Positions 1 through 11,028 of a stretch of DNA of 64,000 bases are shown here, in pieces. The stretch's first letter is position 1. Each line of letters begins with the position of its first letter. Made by a program: the position numbers and the translations under genes. The stretch is from NCBI GenBank assembly GCA_023091665.1, contig JALJCQ010000014.1, positions 1,860,001 through 1,924,000 of the forward strand. Reading direction: 5' to 3'. The notes under the pieces were generated by a model that searched no databases, was not told the DNA's origin, and saw only the letters and a program-made list of their open reading frames with translations. This DNA is from Pythium myriotylum. Lineage: Eukaryota; Oomycota; Peronosporomycetes; Pythiales; Pythiaceae.

Positions 1-1
1 A

Positions 2-214
2 GCTGGACAATCGTCAGGTTCAATAGTGGAGTCGGGCAGAGGCCCTAATCACTCGATGATTTCTCCGTCCCAAGCGTCTGCGCCGTCTCCTTTGTTGGCT
101 CCAGCCCTTGAGACTACGCCCAAGAACGATTTCGAAGCCTTTGGTGGCTTCGGCAGCAGCTCCCCAGCACCTGATACGAAGGTTATTCATCACACGACGC
201 GTTCGCGAACTTGA
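2..214 (+). CDS. C-terminal end of an unrecognised protein (partial)
   Basis: An open frame runs in from the left edge and stops with TGA at 212-214. The roughly 70 visible residues are rich in Ser, Pro, Ala and Thr and include a Phe/Gly patch (DFEAFGGFGSS). This looks like a disordered tail; such Phe-containing tails occur in trafficking adaptors, but nothing here identifies a family. The gene body lies outside the window. Because the frame is open to the edge, this is probably a last exon and not a complete small gene. Confidence 0.4.
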   Translation, partial: AGQSSGSIVESGRGPNHSMISPSQASAPSPLLAPALETTPKNDFEAFGGFGSSSPAPDTKVIHHTTRSRT

Positions 215-340
215 GTTTTAGCTAGAGCAATACGGCACAAGTGGCATGTAACTTGATTCTGTTAAGAACTTTGGCTAATGTTGAAGATTCGCGACCTTTG
301 AGAACCATCCTCCGACTTGGGATTTGGGGAGGGAGTCACA

Positions 341-3300
341 ATGGTGACAGCAGGTGAGGCGAGGCGCTCAGCGCTCTATGAGGGGACGTTGGAGAAGAAG
401 CGACGTACAGGCGGCTGGAAAAAGAAGTTCTTTGTGCTGACAGCATCCCACTTTATCTACTTCGACTCAAGCGAGCCAGCGGCGACGTCGCGGTCGACAA
501 TGGCGTCCTTCGACATCTTGCGGGTCGAAACGTTAGACGCCGATGGGACATCACGGGTGTTTCTTCTGCATCTTTATCGCAAGAAGAAAGAGTTCCGAGC
601 CCCGACGACGGAAGAGCGAGACGCATGGGTTCGGGCATTGTCATCCGTCGCGGCATTCAAGCTGGACGGCTCCAAAAACGACAACTCCACTGCTTCTACC
701 CTCGAAATAGGAGGCACTAGTCCACCAGACCAAGAGGAAGGCATAGCTAGTGATCATTGCCTTAAAGAAAATTGTCCAGCGCCTCCATCGACGACCGATA
801 TGATTGTTGCCGCAGTTCAGAGTGAGCAACCCCCTACCCGATCCACGAACTCTGTCGATTTGGCGATGATATGTGAACGGATGAAAAGGGTCTTCAACAA
901 TCAGATCCAGACCAGCAAATCGTTTGCCGCTCGTGACGTAATCGATTTTGTGATCAAGCAAACTGAATTGAACCGCGAGCAGGCTATTGATGTGGGCCAG
1001 CAGCTCATAGACGCCAAGCTTATCGTGCCCTTGAAATCTCATGTATTCGAGGAGTTGGACTCTAGTAGCCGATTTCGGTTTCATGATACAGTATCCCAGC
1101 GACAGCCCAAGAACCATCTCAACATGCGATCTCGATCAATCCAAGAACTAATGGGTAGTTGCAACTTTGAGCCCAGAAAGTACGCACAAGATTTCTTAAA
1201 GAAGCACTCCAGCGACAAGATTGAACAGCATTGCGAAAATCTCATTTCGCAGAAAGAGCAAACAATCGAGGCGCTGAAGGGCGAAATTAGCGCGAACTAT
1301 TCCTCATTCATACGAGCTTCGACACAGACAAAAACAATGGAGAACAGTGTCTTCCAGCTTAAGTCACTCGTATTAGAGTGCAAACGGTCCATCCAGTCGC
1401 TGAAGGAAGTGCCTTTGGATACTAGTCTTTGTGAGTACTCGCAGAAACTTTGCTCAGAAACTTTGCTCGTGTTGTTACCTGACGGTTTAGATTTTTGGAC
1501 AGCGAATAGAGATGCCCCTCGTCTCGAATTGACAACAAGAAAAGCCGATGAGCAAGCGAAGCGATTAATTCTCGAAGAATTTATCCATGATCTTGAAGTC
1601 TCTCTCCACGAGCATGCTTACAATGACTTTGCAAAACTCGTACTCGACTACAAACACAAGATACAGCAAAACCCGGATTATTCAAGCTCTGATCAAAAAA
1701 TTCGAGTCAATCAACTAGTGGAAAAATTCACGCGGCGTTTGGTCGAGGAATTCAACGCTTCGATGCAAGCATCCGAACGTATGCACAAGAAGGAGGATCA
1801 CCTGAAGTACCTTATCCAGTTGGGCGAGCCGGCGTTAGCAACTGAAATGTGTCTGCAAAACTATTCAGTTCAAATTGCGTTGCAACTACGACATGTCCCG
1901 TCGTATGGCAATCAACTGAACTATGTCATCAACCTATCCCGCACCTTCTTCACTTCGTTGCTTGTCTGCTACGAAGACTATGAGCACAGGTGTGTGTTTT
2001 GTGACCACTGGGAATAAATCAACAGACACACTGAGATGACTCGTTTGTAGCTTTCGTGGACAAGATAGCTCACACTTTATCTCATTAACTGTTTGGATCT
2101 CTGCACAGCTGGAGCGTTTTGCGAACGAGATCCTATGCCACATCTTCTTCAGTGATTCTTCGCAGCCGTCCCACTCCACCAGGTCGCTCCAACCGTCACA
2201 GCTCGCGAGCCAGGAGCAAACACAACCTCGGACATCTGCAATTGACTTGGCCGAGTTCAAGAACGTTACGAAGTTTGTCTGCAACGCACTGAGATATGTT
2301 TTCTATGGGTCCCGACAGCTCGAACTAGCCGGTCTCCCGACGGCCCACTGTCTCGCCCCTTGCCTTGTGCAAGGGGTTTTGTCGTTCATAAAGAGTTACA
2401 GCGCATCAATTCGAGCCGCGTCACGAGAAGAAGTGAAGAGAGAACGATGGGAGATGGCAAGGCGCACTATCCGAGATGCAGAGACAAAGCGAGACCGCGA
2501 AATTATTCTCACCCAAAGCGCCCGCTCGTTCTATAGCATGATTCAGCAGTTTCTTCGAGATGCCCAGCGCCTCCTGAATCCATCGTGTGCGACCTCCTAG
2601 TAAGCGTGCTAGTTGCGTTATTGATCACAGAGTCTTATCATACCCTCGTTCAAATAGTATTCCAGATGTTCAAGAAGCCGTGGTTGCCCACACAGACGAA
2701 TTGATCATTCGATACTCTTCCGATGTATTGAACTACTTGGAGACTCCAAAAATGTCTTCATCAGTGAGGTTGAAGCAAGTTGTTGGCATATTGACGAACG
2801 TCGCATATATCCAAGACGATTGTGCAGCGCGATCTTCTGCAATTCTGCACGAGTTTCTACCGAAGGCAGCTTTAAAAGACAGGCAATTGGAGTCTCAGGT
2901 GAGCTAGATAATAGTGTTCTCTGCAATCATGTGGGGAATAACATTCCCTCCCGTAGAATCCCAAGCTCTGGCGGAGGCTCGTGGTGTTGGGAATGCAGAA
3001 AGCAGCACAGTCGCTGCTGAAGATGTCACTTAGCTGGCATGATCTCGATCTTTCGGAGGAGATTCTGCCGGACATGACTGTGGCAAAGGAGGTGAAACCT
3101 CTCTTCGTCACGACGTTGATGAAGGAACTCACTGACGTATCTAACAGCCAACTTGAGAAGCTACTGAAAAACTATCGCCTCTATCGGGACGAAAACAAGG
3201 GAAATGAAACTGAGGATGGCGGTGATGCTGGTCAAATCATTTTTGCGACGATGGTGCTCGAGGGAATGCTTGTAGAGATGATGCAAGATGAAGCTTGGTG

Positions 3301-3604
3301 GCAGCATTATCGGAAAGGTGGGAACGCCAAGGATTCTCGAAGAATTGGCTACGCAGGTCTAAACAAGTTCATTGCGGAGCTTCGCGTTCTTACAGAGAGC
3401 CCCCAAACAAGTAAAGTCGTCGAAGAGGTCAGTTCAGTGTTGGTAAAGATGCTGGTAGACGTTTACAGTCAGTCCCACCCCGAAAAGAAGGAACCAGAAG
3501 CACCAGAGGTTTGGACGAAAGGATACATCAAGATGTGTATGTACCAGCTAGAGCTTGCTGCAAGCACATTTGCCGCAACATCAACCACACCTTCGAAAAC
3601 ATAG
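341..3604 (+). CDS. EXO84-like exocyst subunit with N-terminal PH and DEP domains
   Basis: Four exons are supported by phase: 341-1993, 2109-2599, 2658-2898 and 2966-3604, giving about 1007 residues. The first intron's donor is the least certain. A PH domain lies at about residues 10-105 (basic KKRRTGGWKKKFFVL start, closing Trp in DAWVRAL). A DEP domain follows at about 175-255. From about 280 comes an EXO84/Vps51-type region (FEPRKYAQDFL, then a long coiled coil) and a helical C-terminal half. In the exocyst family such proteins help tether secretory vesicles to the plasma membrane; PH domains bind phosphoinositides or small GTPases. The ATG at 341 is preferred to an upstream TTG in the same frame. 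The DEP domain is unusual for EXO84, so the assignment rests on the central region. Confidence 0.65.
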
Positions 3605-3639
3605 CACTCTCAGTACAATGTTATTTAGCTGATGATGTC

Positions 3640-4953
3640 TTAGTTCTTGGCTGACGTTGCTCTCTCTGTTCCATCTACACCTGCACCGCCCATGCTAGCA
3701 ATGTCACCATCGATAGAGTCCTCATCGAAGTAGCGTATAACATCTTCAACAGCAATAAACGGACTCAATTCATCAGTCAGAAGCTCTTTGGCGTAAGCAA
3801 TCGCGTCATCCACCTCCTGCGCCTCAAATAGTTCCTTCTCTGCTTTGAGTGCACGGGTAATGTAGCGAACGCTCACACGACCTTCATCTTCTTCGTGCCC
3901 TTCTACGAGATAGCGCACAATGTTGACTCGCATCTGGGAGCGAGATTTTGGGATGTCGTCTGTCGGATAAGAGTGAAGGCGGTAGATGCCGCTGAACTTG
4001 CGTAGATACCCGTGGAAATCGATGTCTAGCTCTTTCAGTTCTCCGGTGCGGATGTCATAGACGAGGCCATGGATACGTGGAAACCCATATTTGATCTGAT
4101 GGCGTTGCACCATGTTGATCTTGAATATATTGAGGCATTGTTCGATGATATTGAGCTCAACGATGCGGCGAAATCGGTCAATTTCGAACTTGATCTCCAC
4201 AAGATCAGGCTGGTAAAGTCGGCACACTACTTCAATCAAGCTGAGTACATGTAGTTATTTCTGCTAGCTACGAACCGACTCACCGTCTCGGATGTTTCGC
4301 AGCCAATTGTCCAGTAGGCCCAGGGTCTTGTTCTCCATAGCTGCTAGAACACCGCCGCATCCGTAGTGTCCACACACAATGATGTCTTTGACACGCAATT
4401 TCTCAACCGCGAACTGTATAACTGCAAGGCTACTGATATCGTTGCTTACGACGAGGTTCGCAACGTTACGGTGTACAAACATCTCCCCAGGAGCAAGGCC
4501 CGTGACCTCTTCGGCTGGAACCCGCGAGTCGGAACAGCCAATCCACAGGTATCGGGGGTTTTGCTTCTCAGCAGTCCGCTCAAAGAAAGCAGGCTCCGCA
4601 CTCTTCTTTGTCTCGCGCCAAATACGATTATTCTCGAAAAGATGCTGGATCGACATGTGATCCGCCAGCATTTCTTGCGTGCGTGTTCGCGCGCGTGGGT
4701 CAGGCAAACTCGTGCGTCGGAACGGCAGGGGCGACACAGGAACATCGGAGTGACGGCGCGGTTGGTCGGAAATCCCGTTCCATTGCAACTCGGGGTGCAC
4801 CTGCGCGCTGTTCGGGTTAGCAATTCGCTCCACCGGCAGCTGCGGGGGAGGGTTTTCGGTCGACGCGGCGTCTGCAGGCGCTGGGGCTCCCCCAAGCGCC
4901 GAACAAGTGCAACTTGAACCGGCCCCCTGGCCTCCGCATTCGACGGAGCACAT
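3640..4953 (-). CDS. beta-carbonic anhydrase (copy A)
   Basis: Two exons (4953-4284 and 4226-3640) join across a 57-bp intron with matching phase, giving about 418 residues. The enzyme interconverts CO2 and bicarbonate using zinc. Family hallmarks are the CSDSR motif (zinc Cys plus Asp-Arg dyad), the GLAPGEMFVHRN stretch and the HYGCGG zinc His/Cys pair. The C-terminal half carries the conserved KYGFPRIHGLVYD block and then an acidic tail ending SAKN. The N-terminus is about 120 residues longer than in copy B, Cys/Pro-rich and without homology I recognise; the ATG at 4953 is the first in frame but the true start could be further in. It is divergent from its paralogue at 5564 and the intron sits at the same codon in both. 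Confidence 0.88.
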
Positions 4954-5563
4954 CTTCGCTGCTCCGTCAGGCGCGACGCTTCTCCCTCCATCAGGCGCTC
5001 TCACTGTATCCCACGCGGTCGTTTCACCGTCTGCGAAACTGCTTCAAGGTATGTACCCATCCGAGACGGTACCCCTGGAAGGTTACGTCCAGCCGAACAC
5101 TGCCGAAGATCGGTTTTGAAAGGGAGGCAAGTGCAAAGGGTGCGCGGAGATGAGTTTGCGATCCGTCCGAGTGGTGCCGTCTCTGTCGACTCATGCCACG
5201 AACGGTTCGCAACGCTCCGCGCGCAGTCGTTAGTAGAGTTGGCGTGGCGGAAGCGCCGCGGCCGACCGACTCCCCCCACCCCCAGCCACAAATGCGATGC
5301 CGATGCCTCCGCCTCGAGATTCGCAGCGCGAGAAGCAGCAGGCCTGGCTATGTTCCGCGACCAGCACGACAACCAGCGACAGCGAGGTGAAACCAGGAAA
5401 GTGATCAAGGTTTTAACGCAAAACCTCGTGTTAAACAAGGTTTTTTGCGGGCAGCAGCTTCAACGACCGCCGGTGGAGATCAAGTCGTGGGTGGCCGTCC
5501 GACCGTCGGTTCACTCCTCATTCTCCAACTCCCCCCCACGCGACGCCGACTCCCCCGCTGACC
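4954..5563. promoter_or_regulatory. shared intergenic region between divergent carbonic anhydrase genes
   Basis: This 610-bp gap separates two head-to-head paralogues, so it must hold both promoters. It contains a short inverted repeat at 5408-5426 (AGGTTTT/AAAACCT) and a repeated CAAGGTTTT at 5406-5414 and 5436-5444. A pyrimidine-rich stretch with CCCCCCAC lies just before the ATG at 5564. No specific factor-binding site can be assigned. Confidence 0.5.
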
Positions 5564-6601
5564 ATGTTCCGCCACTCGCTCTCGTCCGCGCTCCGACTCG
5601 GACGCCGCACCAGCGCTCTCTCGCCTCCCGTGCCCGCTCGCGCTCTCTGGGGCGACGCCAACTCGCTCGAACGGCTCTTCGACAACAACAAGAAGTGGCG
5701 CGAAGGCAAGAAGCTGCTCGACCCAGACTACTTTGACAAGACCTCCAAGGGCCAGCACCCGCAGTACCTCTGGATTGGATGCTCTGACTCGCGTGTCCCA
5801 GCTGAGGAGATCACGGGCCTTGCGCCTGGGGAGATGTTCGTGCATCGTAACATCGCCAACATGGTCGTCTCCACGGACGTGAGCGCCCTCTCAGTCATCC
5901 AGTATGCGGTCGAGCATCTCAAGGTCAAGGATATCATCGTGTGCGGCCACTACGGCTGCGGTGGCGTTCGCGCTGCTCTTGCTAACCAGCACCTTGGTCT
6001 GCTGGACAACTGGCTGCGAAACATTCGTGACGGTAGGTAGCGATTTCTCGTCGCGAAATCGCGATCTGAGACTCACTCTCGTGATGGTTGCACAGTTGCG
6101 CGCATTCACCACGATGAAATTCAATCTATCGATGATGGTGACGCGCGATTGAATCGTATGATTGAGCTCAACACCATCGAGCAGTGCATCAACATCTTCA
6201 AGATTGGGCTCGTGCAGCGTCACCAGGCAAAGTACGGGTTCCCTCGGATCCACGGTCTAGTCTACAACCTCGGAGACGGTCAATTGAAGGAGCTCGACAT
6301 CAACTTCAAGGATTACATCAAAAAGTACAGCTCGGTGTACAAGTTGCACTCCTTTGACGGACCGGATCCAGCCAACCTTCGTCGTGAACATCTCCAGCGC
6401 AAAATGATCCGCGCGCTGGCGAAGGAGCACGAGGGCGACAACTCCCGTATCAGCGTATCATACTTGCGTCGTGCGATGACCAACGAGCCTCTTCTCTTCA
6501 GTGAGACGGAGATCAACAGCGCGTTGGCGTTCGCCGCGCAGAGCGAGTCGGACAAGTCGACTGTGAACATTGAGAATGTGGTCCAGTACTTCGACAAGTA
6601 G
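5564..6601 (+). CDS. beta-carbonic anhydrase (copy B), possibly mitochondrial
   Basis: Exons 5564-6032 and 6096-6601 join in phase to give 324 residues, normal for a beta-carbonic anhydrase with a short extension. The motifs CSDSR, GLAPGEMFVHRN and HYGCGG supply the zinc ligands and catalytic Asp-Arg pair; KYGFPRIHGLVYN follows in exon 2. The first 25 residues (MFRHSLSSALRLGRR start) are rich in Arg, Ser and Leu with no acids, which resembles a mitochondrial presequence; that is inference. It shares its intron position with copy A on the opposite strand, so the pair arose from an inverted duplication. The two N-termini differ completely, suggesting different cell locations. Confidence 0.9.
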
Positions 6602-6814
6602 ATGAGGTTAGAGAGGACGGTCCCAAAATACCACACGTCGCATGTGCTGTTAATTTGGGTTTGTAAAAATGGATGGTGGGTAGGGGAGCCAGCCGTAAAA
6701 AAGAAAGGTTTTTACGGGTCGTAGCTGCTGAGCAGGCGGAAATGACTGGAAGCGGACGCGGCAGTCGCGACGCTGTCGCATGGCAGCGAGCCGCTCACTC
6801 GGTGACTTGGAACC

Positions 6815-9800
6815 ATGGTCAAGCGCAAGAAGCACGATAAGGACAAGTACTACAACCTTGCGAGGCAGCAGGGTTACCGCGCTCGCTCGGCATTCAAGCT
6901 CATCCAGCTGAACAAGAAGTATGACTTCCTCTCCACGGCCAAGGTCTGCATTGACCTGTGTGCCGCACCTGGCGGCTGGTGCCAGGTAGCGGCCAAGTAC
7001 ATGCCCGCCTCGAGCATCATCATCGGCATCGACTTGCTGCCGATCCGGCCGATCCGTGGCGTGAAGACCTTCCAGTGCGATATCACCACAGCCAAGTGTC
7101 GGCAGATCATCAAGCAGGAGACCCAGAGCTGGCAGGTTGACGTCGTGCTCTGTGATGGCGCTCCAAACGTTGGAGCTGAGTACACGAAGGATGCCTACGT
7201 TCAGAATGAGCTCGCTCTTGTCGCGCTGAAGCTAGCGGTGGACGTCATGGGGCGTGGTGCTACGTTCGTCAGCAAAGTGTTCCGCTCGCAAGATTACAAC
7301 GCACTTCTCTGGGTATTCAAGCAGCTCTTCAAGAAAGTGTCAGCCACGAAACCACTCAGCTCTCGTAACGAGTCGGCCGAGATTTTCGTCGTGTGCGAAC
7401 AGTACCTCGCGCCGCATTCGATTGACCCCAAGCTATTCGATCCCAAGTTCGTCTTCGATCAGCTTGATGCTCAAGAGAAAAGCATCACAATCTTCCATCC
7501 AAAGTTCGGAGTACAGAAGCGTCATCGAGAAGGTATGTGTGTGTGACAGAGTGTTATTGTGTGTACCCCGGCTGCATTCTCTAGAGTCTCTAGCGTTCCA
7601 TCGATACCTCCATTGGTCGCTAGCGCTACTTGTAGCCAAGAGCAAAATCAAGCCTCTGTGCGCGCCGTCTTCTATGTGGCAGCGTCGCACAGAGGAGAAC
7701 TATGACATTCTTGACAGCTTACCTGAGATCGTGGTTTAACAATCGTTGTGATTCAGGCTATGACGAGTCCCTTGGTCAAACTCTCACGAACGAGTGCTCG
7801 GTTTCCCAGTTTGTTGACTCCTCCGATGCAATTCGACTCTTGACGGACGCAACAGCGATTCTTTTTCGTCCTGAAGACGACGTGTACCGTGACCATCCCG
7901 ATACAACAGATGAAGTCGTTGCTTGTCTCAAGGATCTCAAGGTAAGTTCAACTTTTTGAATGGTTTACTTTTTGGTCAAGGACGAGAAGATGAGGAAAAG
8001 CTAATTCCCCTCCGAGCCCCACTGTTGTTCCGGCGCCAGATTAACTTCTGGGAAACCCACCGGAAGCCAGTGCGTGGCGCTGACGAGGGCCACCCCATTT
8101 GGGGCTGTCTGATTCTCACTTGACCGATTCTAAGCCTCGTTCAACTCCAGGGTTTGCTTACGAGGTTTGGTGGTAGGTGTTGGGGAAATCCGACTTCAAG
8201 ATGTTATTGAAGTGGCGCCTAAAGATGCTGAAGTACAAAGAAGAGCTGATGAAGGCCAGTGAACCAGAAGTTGCGGACGACAAAACTCTTGACGAAGCCC
8301 CTCCTGAAGACGGTTCGGCTGTAGTCAAGGACCACGAGAAGGATTTGACTGAAGAAGAGAAGAATTCTCTTATCCGAGAGGAGCTCGCACAGTTGCGAGC
8401 TAATTTGCTTGCCAAGAAGAAGCGGGAAAAGAAAAAGGTACGTTTGGTGTGCAGTGCGTGTGTGCATTTTCATGTCTGGCGTATTCCCAGTAGTCCTTGC
8501 CCACTCTTTGGGCATGATGAAGGACTAACCCTCCTCGACTCCCGTTAAGCGCCTAGACTATCTGCGACCCCCAATCTCGTCTTAGCTTGCTCGTAGCTTT
8601 GGCGATCGATTTGGGTTGTACATTACCTTTATGCATTTCGGCAGCCAATCCAAAGCCTCCATCGCGGCACGCGTCGTTCGGTGGGTTGCGTCCTTGAACA
8701 GACCGGCTATTGAAAGCTGCCAAGACCGATCACCACTGCAGCCTTCAGCTATTGACGTTTTCGCGAACCGTCGGACGCTCAATCGTTCTTGTGCTCAGAC
8801 ATACTTAGATGTGTTGCATATTGGATGGCTTCAATTTCGTGGACAAGTTATTGACTGCGTGTGTCTGACCAGGAACGAGAACAAAAGCGAAAGCTTCGTA
8901 TCCGTCAGGCTCTTGGAATGAATGAGCAAGGGATTGACGTTGCCGACGGTGCAGAATCCGCCTTCAGCCTTAAGGAACTTGGGATCTCGAAGTCGCACGT
9001 CGACTTACTTGAAGACGCTGGCCCCATTTCGGAAGACGAAGAGGATCGCGAAGGTCGACCTGAATCGGATACCGATCTTGAGTTTGAATCAGACGATGAT
9101 GAGTACACGGACGTGCTTGAGTCCCAGATGGAGAAGCTCTACGATGACTACTTGAGCCGAAAGGGTGATGCCGTCAAGACAAAGAAAGCAGTAAAGAGAA
9201 GCAAGATTGCAAAGCGTGCTATTGCTGGCGAGGCACTGACCCAGGATGCGGAAATGTATGATGGTGACATGGAATCGTATCGCAAGATGATCCAAGTTGA
9301 CGAGGTGGGTTTTGTCCAATTTGTACGGTGCATCGCTCTCGTGTTTCCTGCTCGCCATTCCCCCCATTCGTGTTATCTGTTCTGGGTGCCATCAGTACTC
9401 TGTTCAGTTGTCAATCATGGGGCATAACAACTTGGAGAGTCATCATGTCTGACCGGTGCAGTTTCATATTGCGACGGTCCTACTGGCATCCAACATCTTC
9501 AACTCACGAGGCAGCTGGGATACGAGGGCATGCCATGTCGGAACAAATACTCACGCTAACTCGCTTTCTTGGTTTTGTAGAGTTCGGATGAGAGTGACGA
9601 GGACGACAAGTCTGACGATAAACTTGCTGTGCCCCTCAAGTTCAAGGAAAAACCCAATGCTGCTGTATCACGGTGGTTCTCTGACAACAAATTGTTTGCC
9701 GGCGTCGAGAACGATGATGGAATGGATATCATCGACCGCAAACCGACGAGTTCAGCATTTTCAGAGATGCCGAAGACGGACAAGCAGATTCGCAAGGAAA

Positions 9801-10720
9801 AGCGTAAAGCAGCGAAGGAGAGACAGGATCGTCGCGCTCTCAAGAAGCAGAAGAAAGAAGAGGAGCAGTACGAGATGGAGTTCGGTTCTGAATTCACGGT
9901 TGCGCCGAACGTTGGCAATGACGATGACGAAACTATGGATGACACAGGCGGTCGTCGTGACGTACGCGACGACGTCGACGACGAGAAAGGTGTTTCTGAA
10001 GAAGTGAAGGCCTTGATTCGCTCCGGTATGGGTGCCGCACTCAAACAAGGCCGCAATAGTGGTGCGGCCAACGAGATCGAGGTAGTATCGGCCACCAGTG
10101 AAGATAACTTGCTGCCTGTGCTTGATGATCGTAAGTTCGATTCGGATCATGAAGACTATGACGAAGAGGACCGCGCGAAGACTCTAGCCCTTGCCACCAT
10201 GATGATTCGAAAGTCGAATGCGAAGGAGGTTATTGACTCGAGTTACAATCGCTACGCCTGGAATGACTCAACTGATCTTCCTGATTGGTTTGTTGACGAC
10301 GAGGAGAAGCATTATCGTCCCCAACTGCCAATTCCGAAAAAGCTGTTCGAACAGATGAAGGAGCGATTTATGGCGATGGCAACCAAGCCGATCAAGAAAG
10401 TTGCCGAGGCTCGTGGCCGAAAGCAGCGCCAGCAGTTGAAGAAGTTGAAAGCCGCGAAAAAGAAGGCCGCCGACATTGCCAATCTTCCGGATATGTCTAC
10501 TCGTGAGAAGCTAAAGGCTATCGATCGCGCGATGAAGGGTGCCAAGTTGAAGAAGGAGAGCAAGGTGTATGTTGTATCTCGCCGAGGTGGACGTACTACA
10601 ACAGCGCAGTCGGCGGGCAAGAAGCCCAAGGGCAAAGTCAAGCTCGTGGACTCTCGTATGCGGAAGGACAAGCGCAACGCCGAAATCAAGGCGAAGCGTG
10701 GTAACAAGAAGAAGAGATAG
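6815..10720 (+). CDS. SPB1: SPB1/FTSJ3-type rRNA 2'-O-methyltransferase
   Basis: Five exons fit by phase: 6815-7532, 7757-7941, 8177-8437, 8873-9304 and 9581-10720, giving 911 residues. Residues 1-230 are an FtsJ/RrmJ fold: [20 protein letters not shown], the S-adenosylmethionine loop DLCAAPGGW, and DGAPNVG. The second exon starts GYDESL and the third [14 protein letters not shown], both typical of Spb1. Long acidic and Lys-rich segments follow, and the end is a basic [10 protein letters not shown] tail. Spb1 methylates 25S rRNA and works in nucleolar 60S assembly. Introns of 224, 235, 435 and 276 bp are longer than elsewhere in the window. Part of intron 2 and exon 3 reappears downstream at 10796-11028. 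Confidence 0.92.
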
Positions 10721-10795
10721 ACAAACGGAGTACTATATAACTTATGGCAGCATACGTTTCACGATCCATTCATGACTGTTTCTTCACTAGTCGTT

Positions 10796-11028
10796 CCTGA
10801 TAACGCCGAAACGATGAGAAAAGACTAACTCCCCACCGTGTCCCACGGCCCGGAAGTCAGTGTGGCGCTGATGGTGGCCACCCCCCACTTGGTCTTTCAA
10901 CCCCGGGTTTTGCAGTCGAGGTTTTGTGGTAGGTGTTGGGGAAATCCGACTTCAAGATGTTATTGAAGTGGCGCCAAAGATGCTGAAATACAAAGAAGAG
11001 CTGATGAAGGCCAGTGAACCAGAAGTTG
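10796..11028 (+). pseudogene. duplicated fragment of SPB1 intron 2 and exon 3
   Basis: The last 100 or so bases (about 10922-11028) nearly repeat the start of SPB1 exon 3 at 8169-8275, including the intron's GGTAGGTG acceptor context, with one deleted base (GCGCCAAAG against GCGCCTAAAG) and one substitution (GAAATAC against GAAGTAC). The preceding part resembles SPB1 intron 2 (about 7985-8168) more loosely. Because intron sequence is included, this is a DNA-level copy and not a retrocopy. The copy stops abruptly at GAAGTTG, directly against the TAA stop of the minus-strand gene. Confidence 0.85.

Noticed and set aside
5001..5438. Minus-strand 145-residue frame upstream of carbonic anhydrase A
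   Set aside because: It lies in another frame from the enzyme and no splice join with matching phase was convincing; Arg/Ala-rich, likely promoter DNA.
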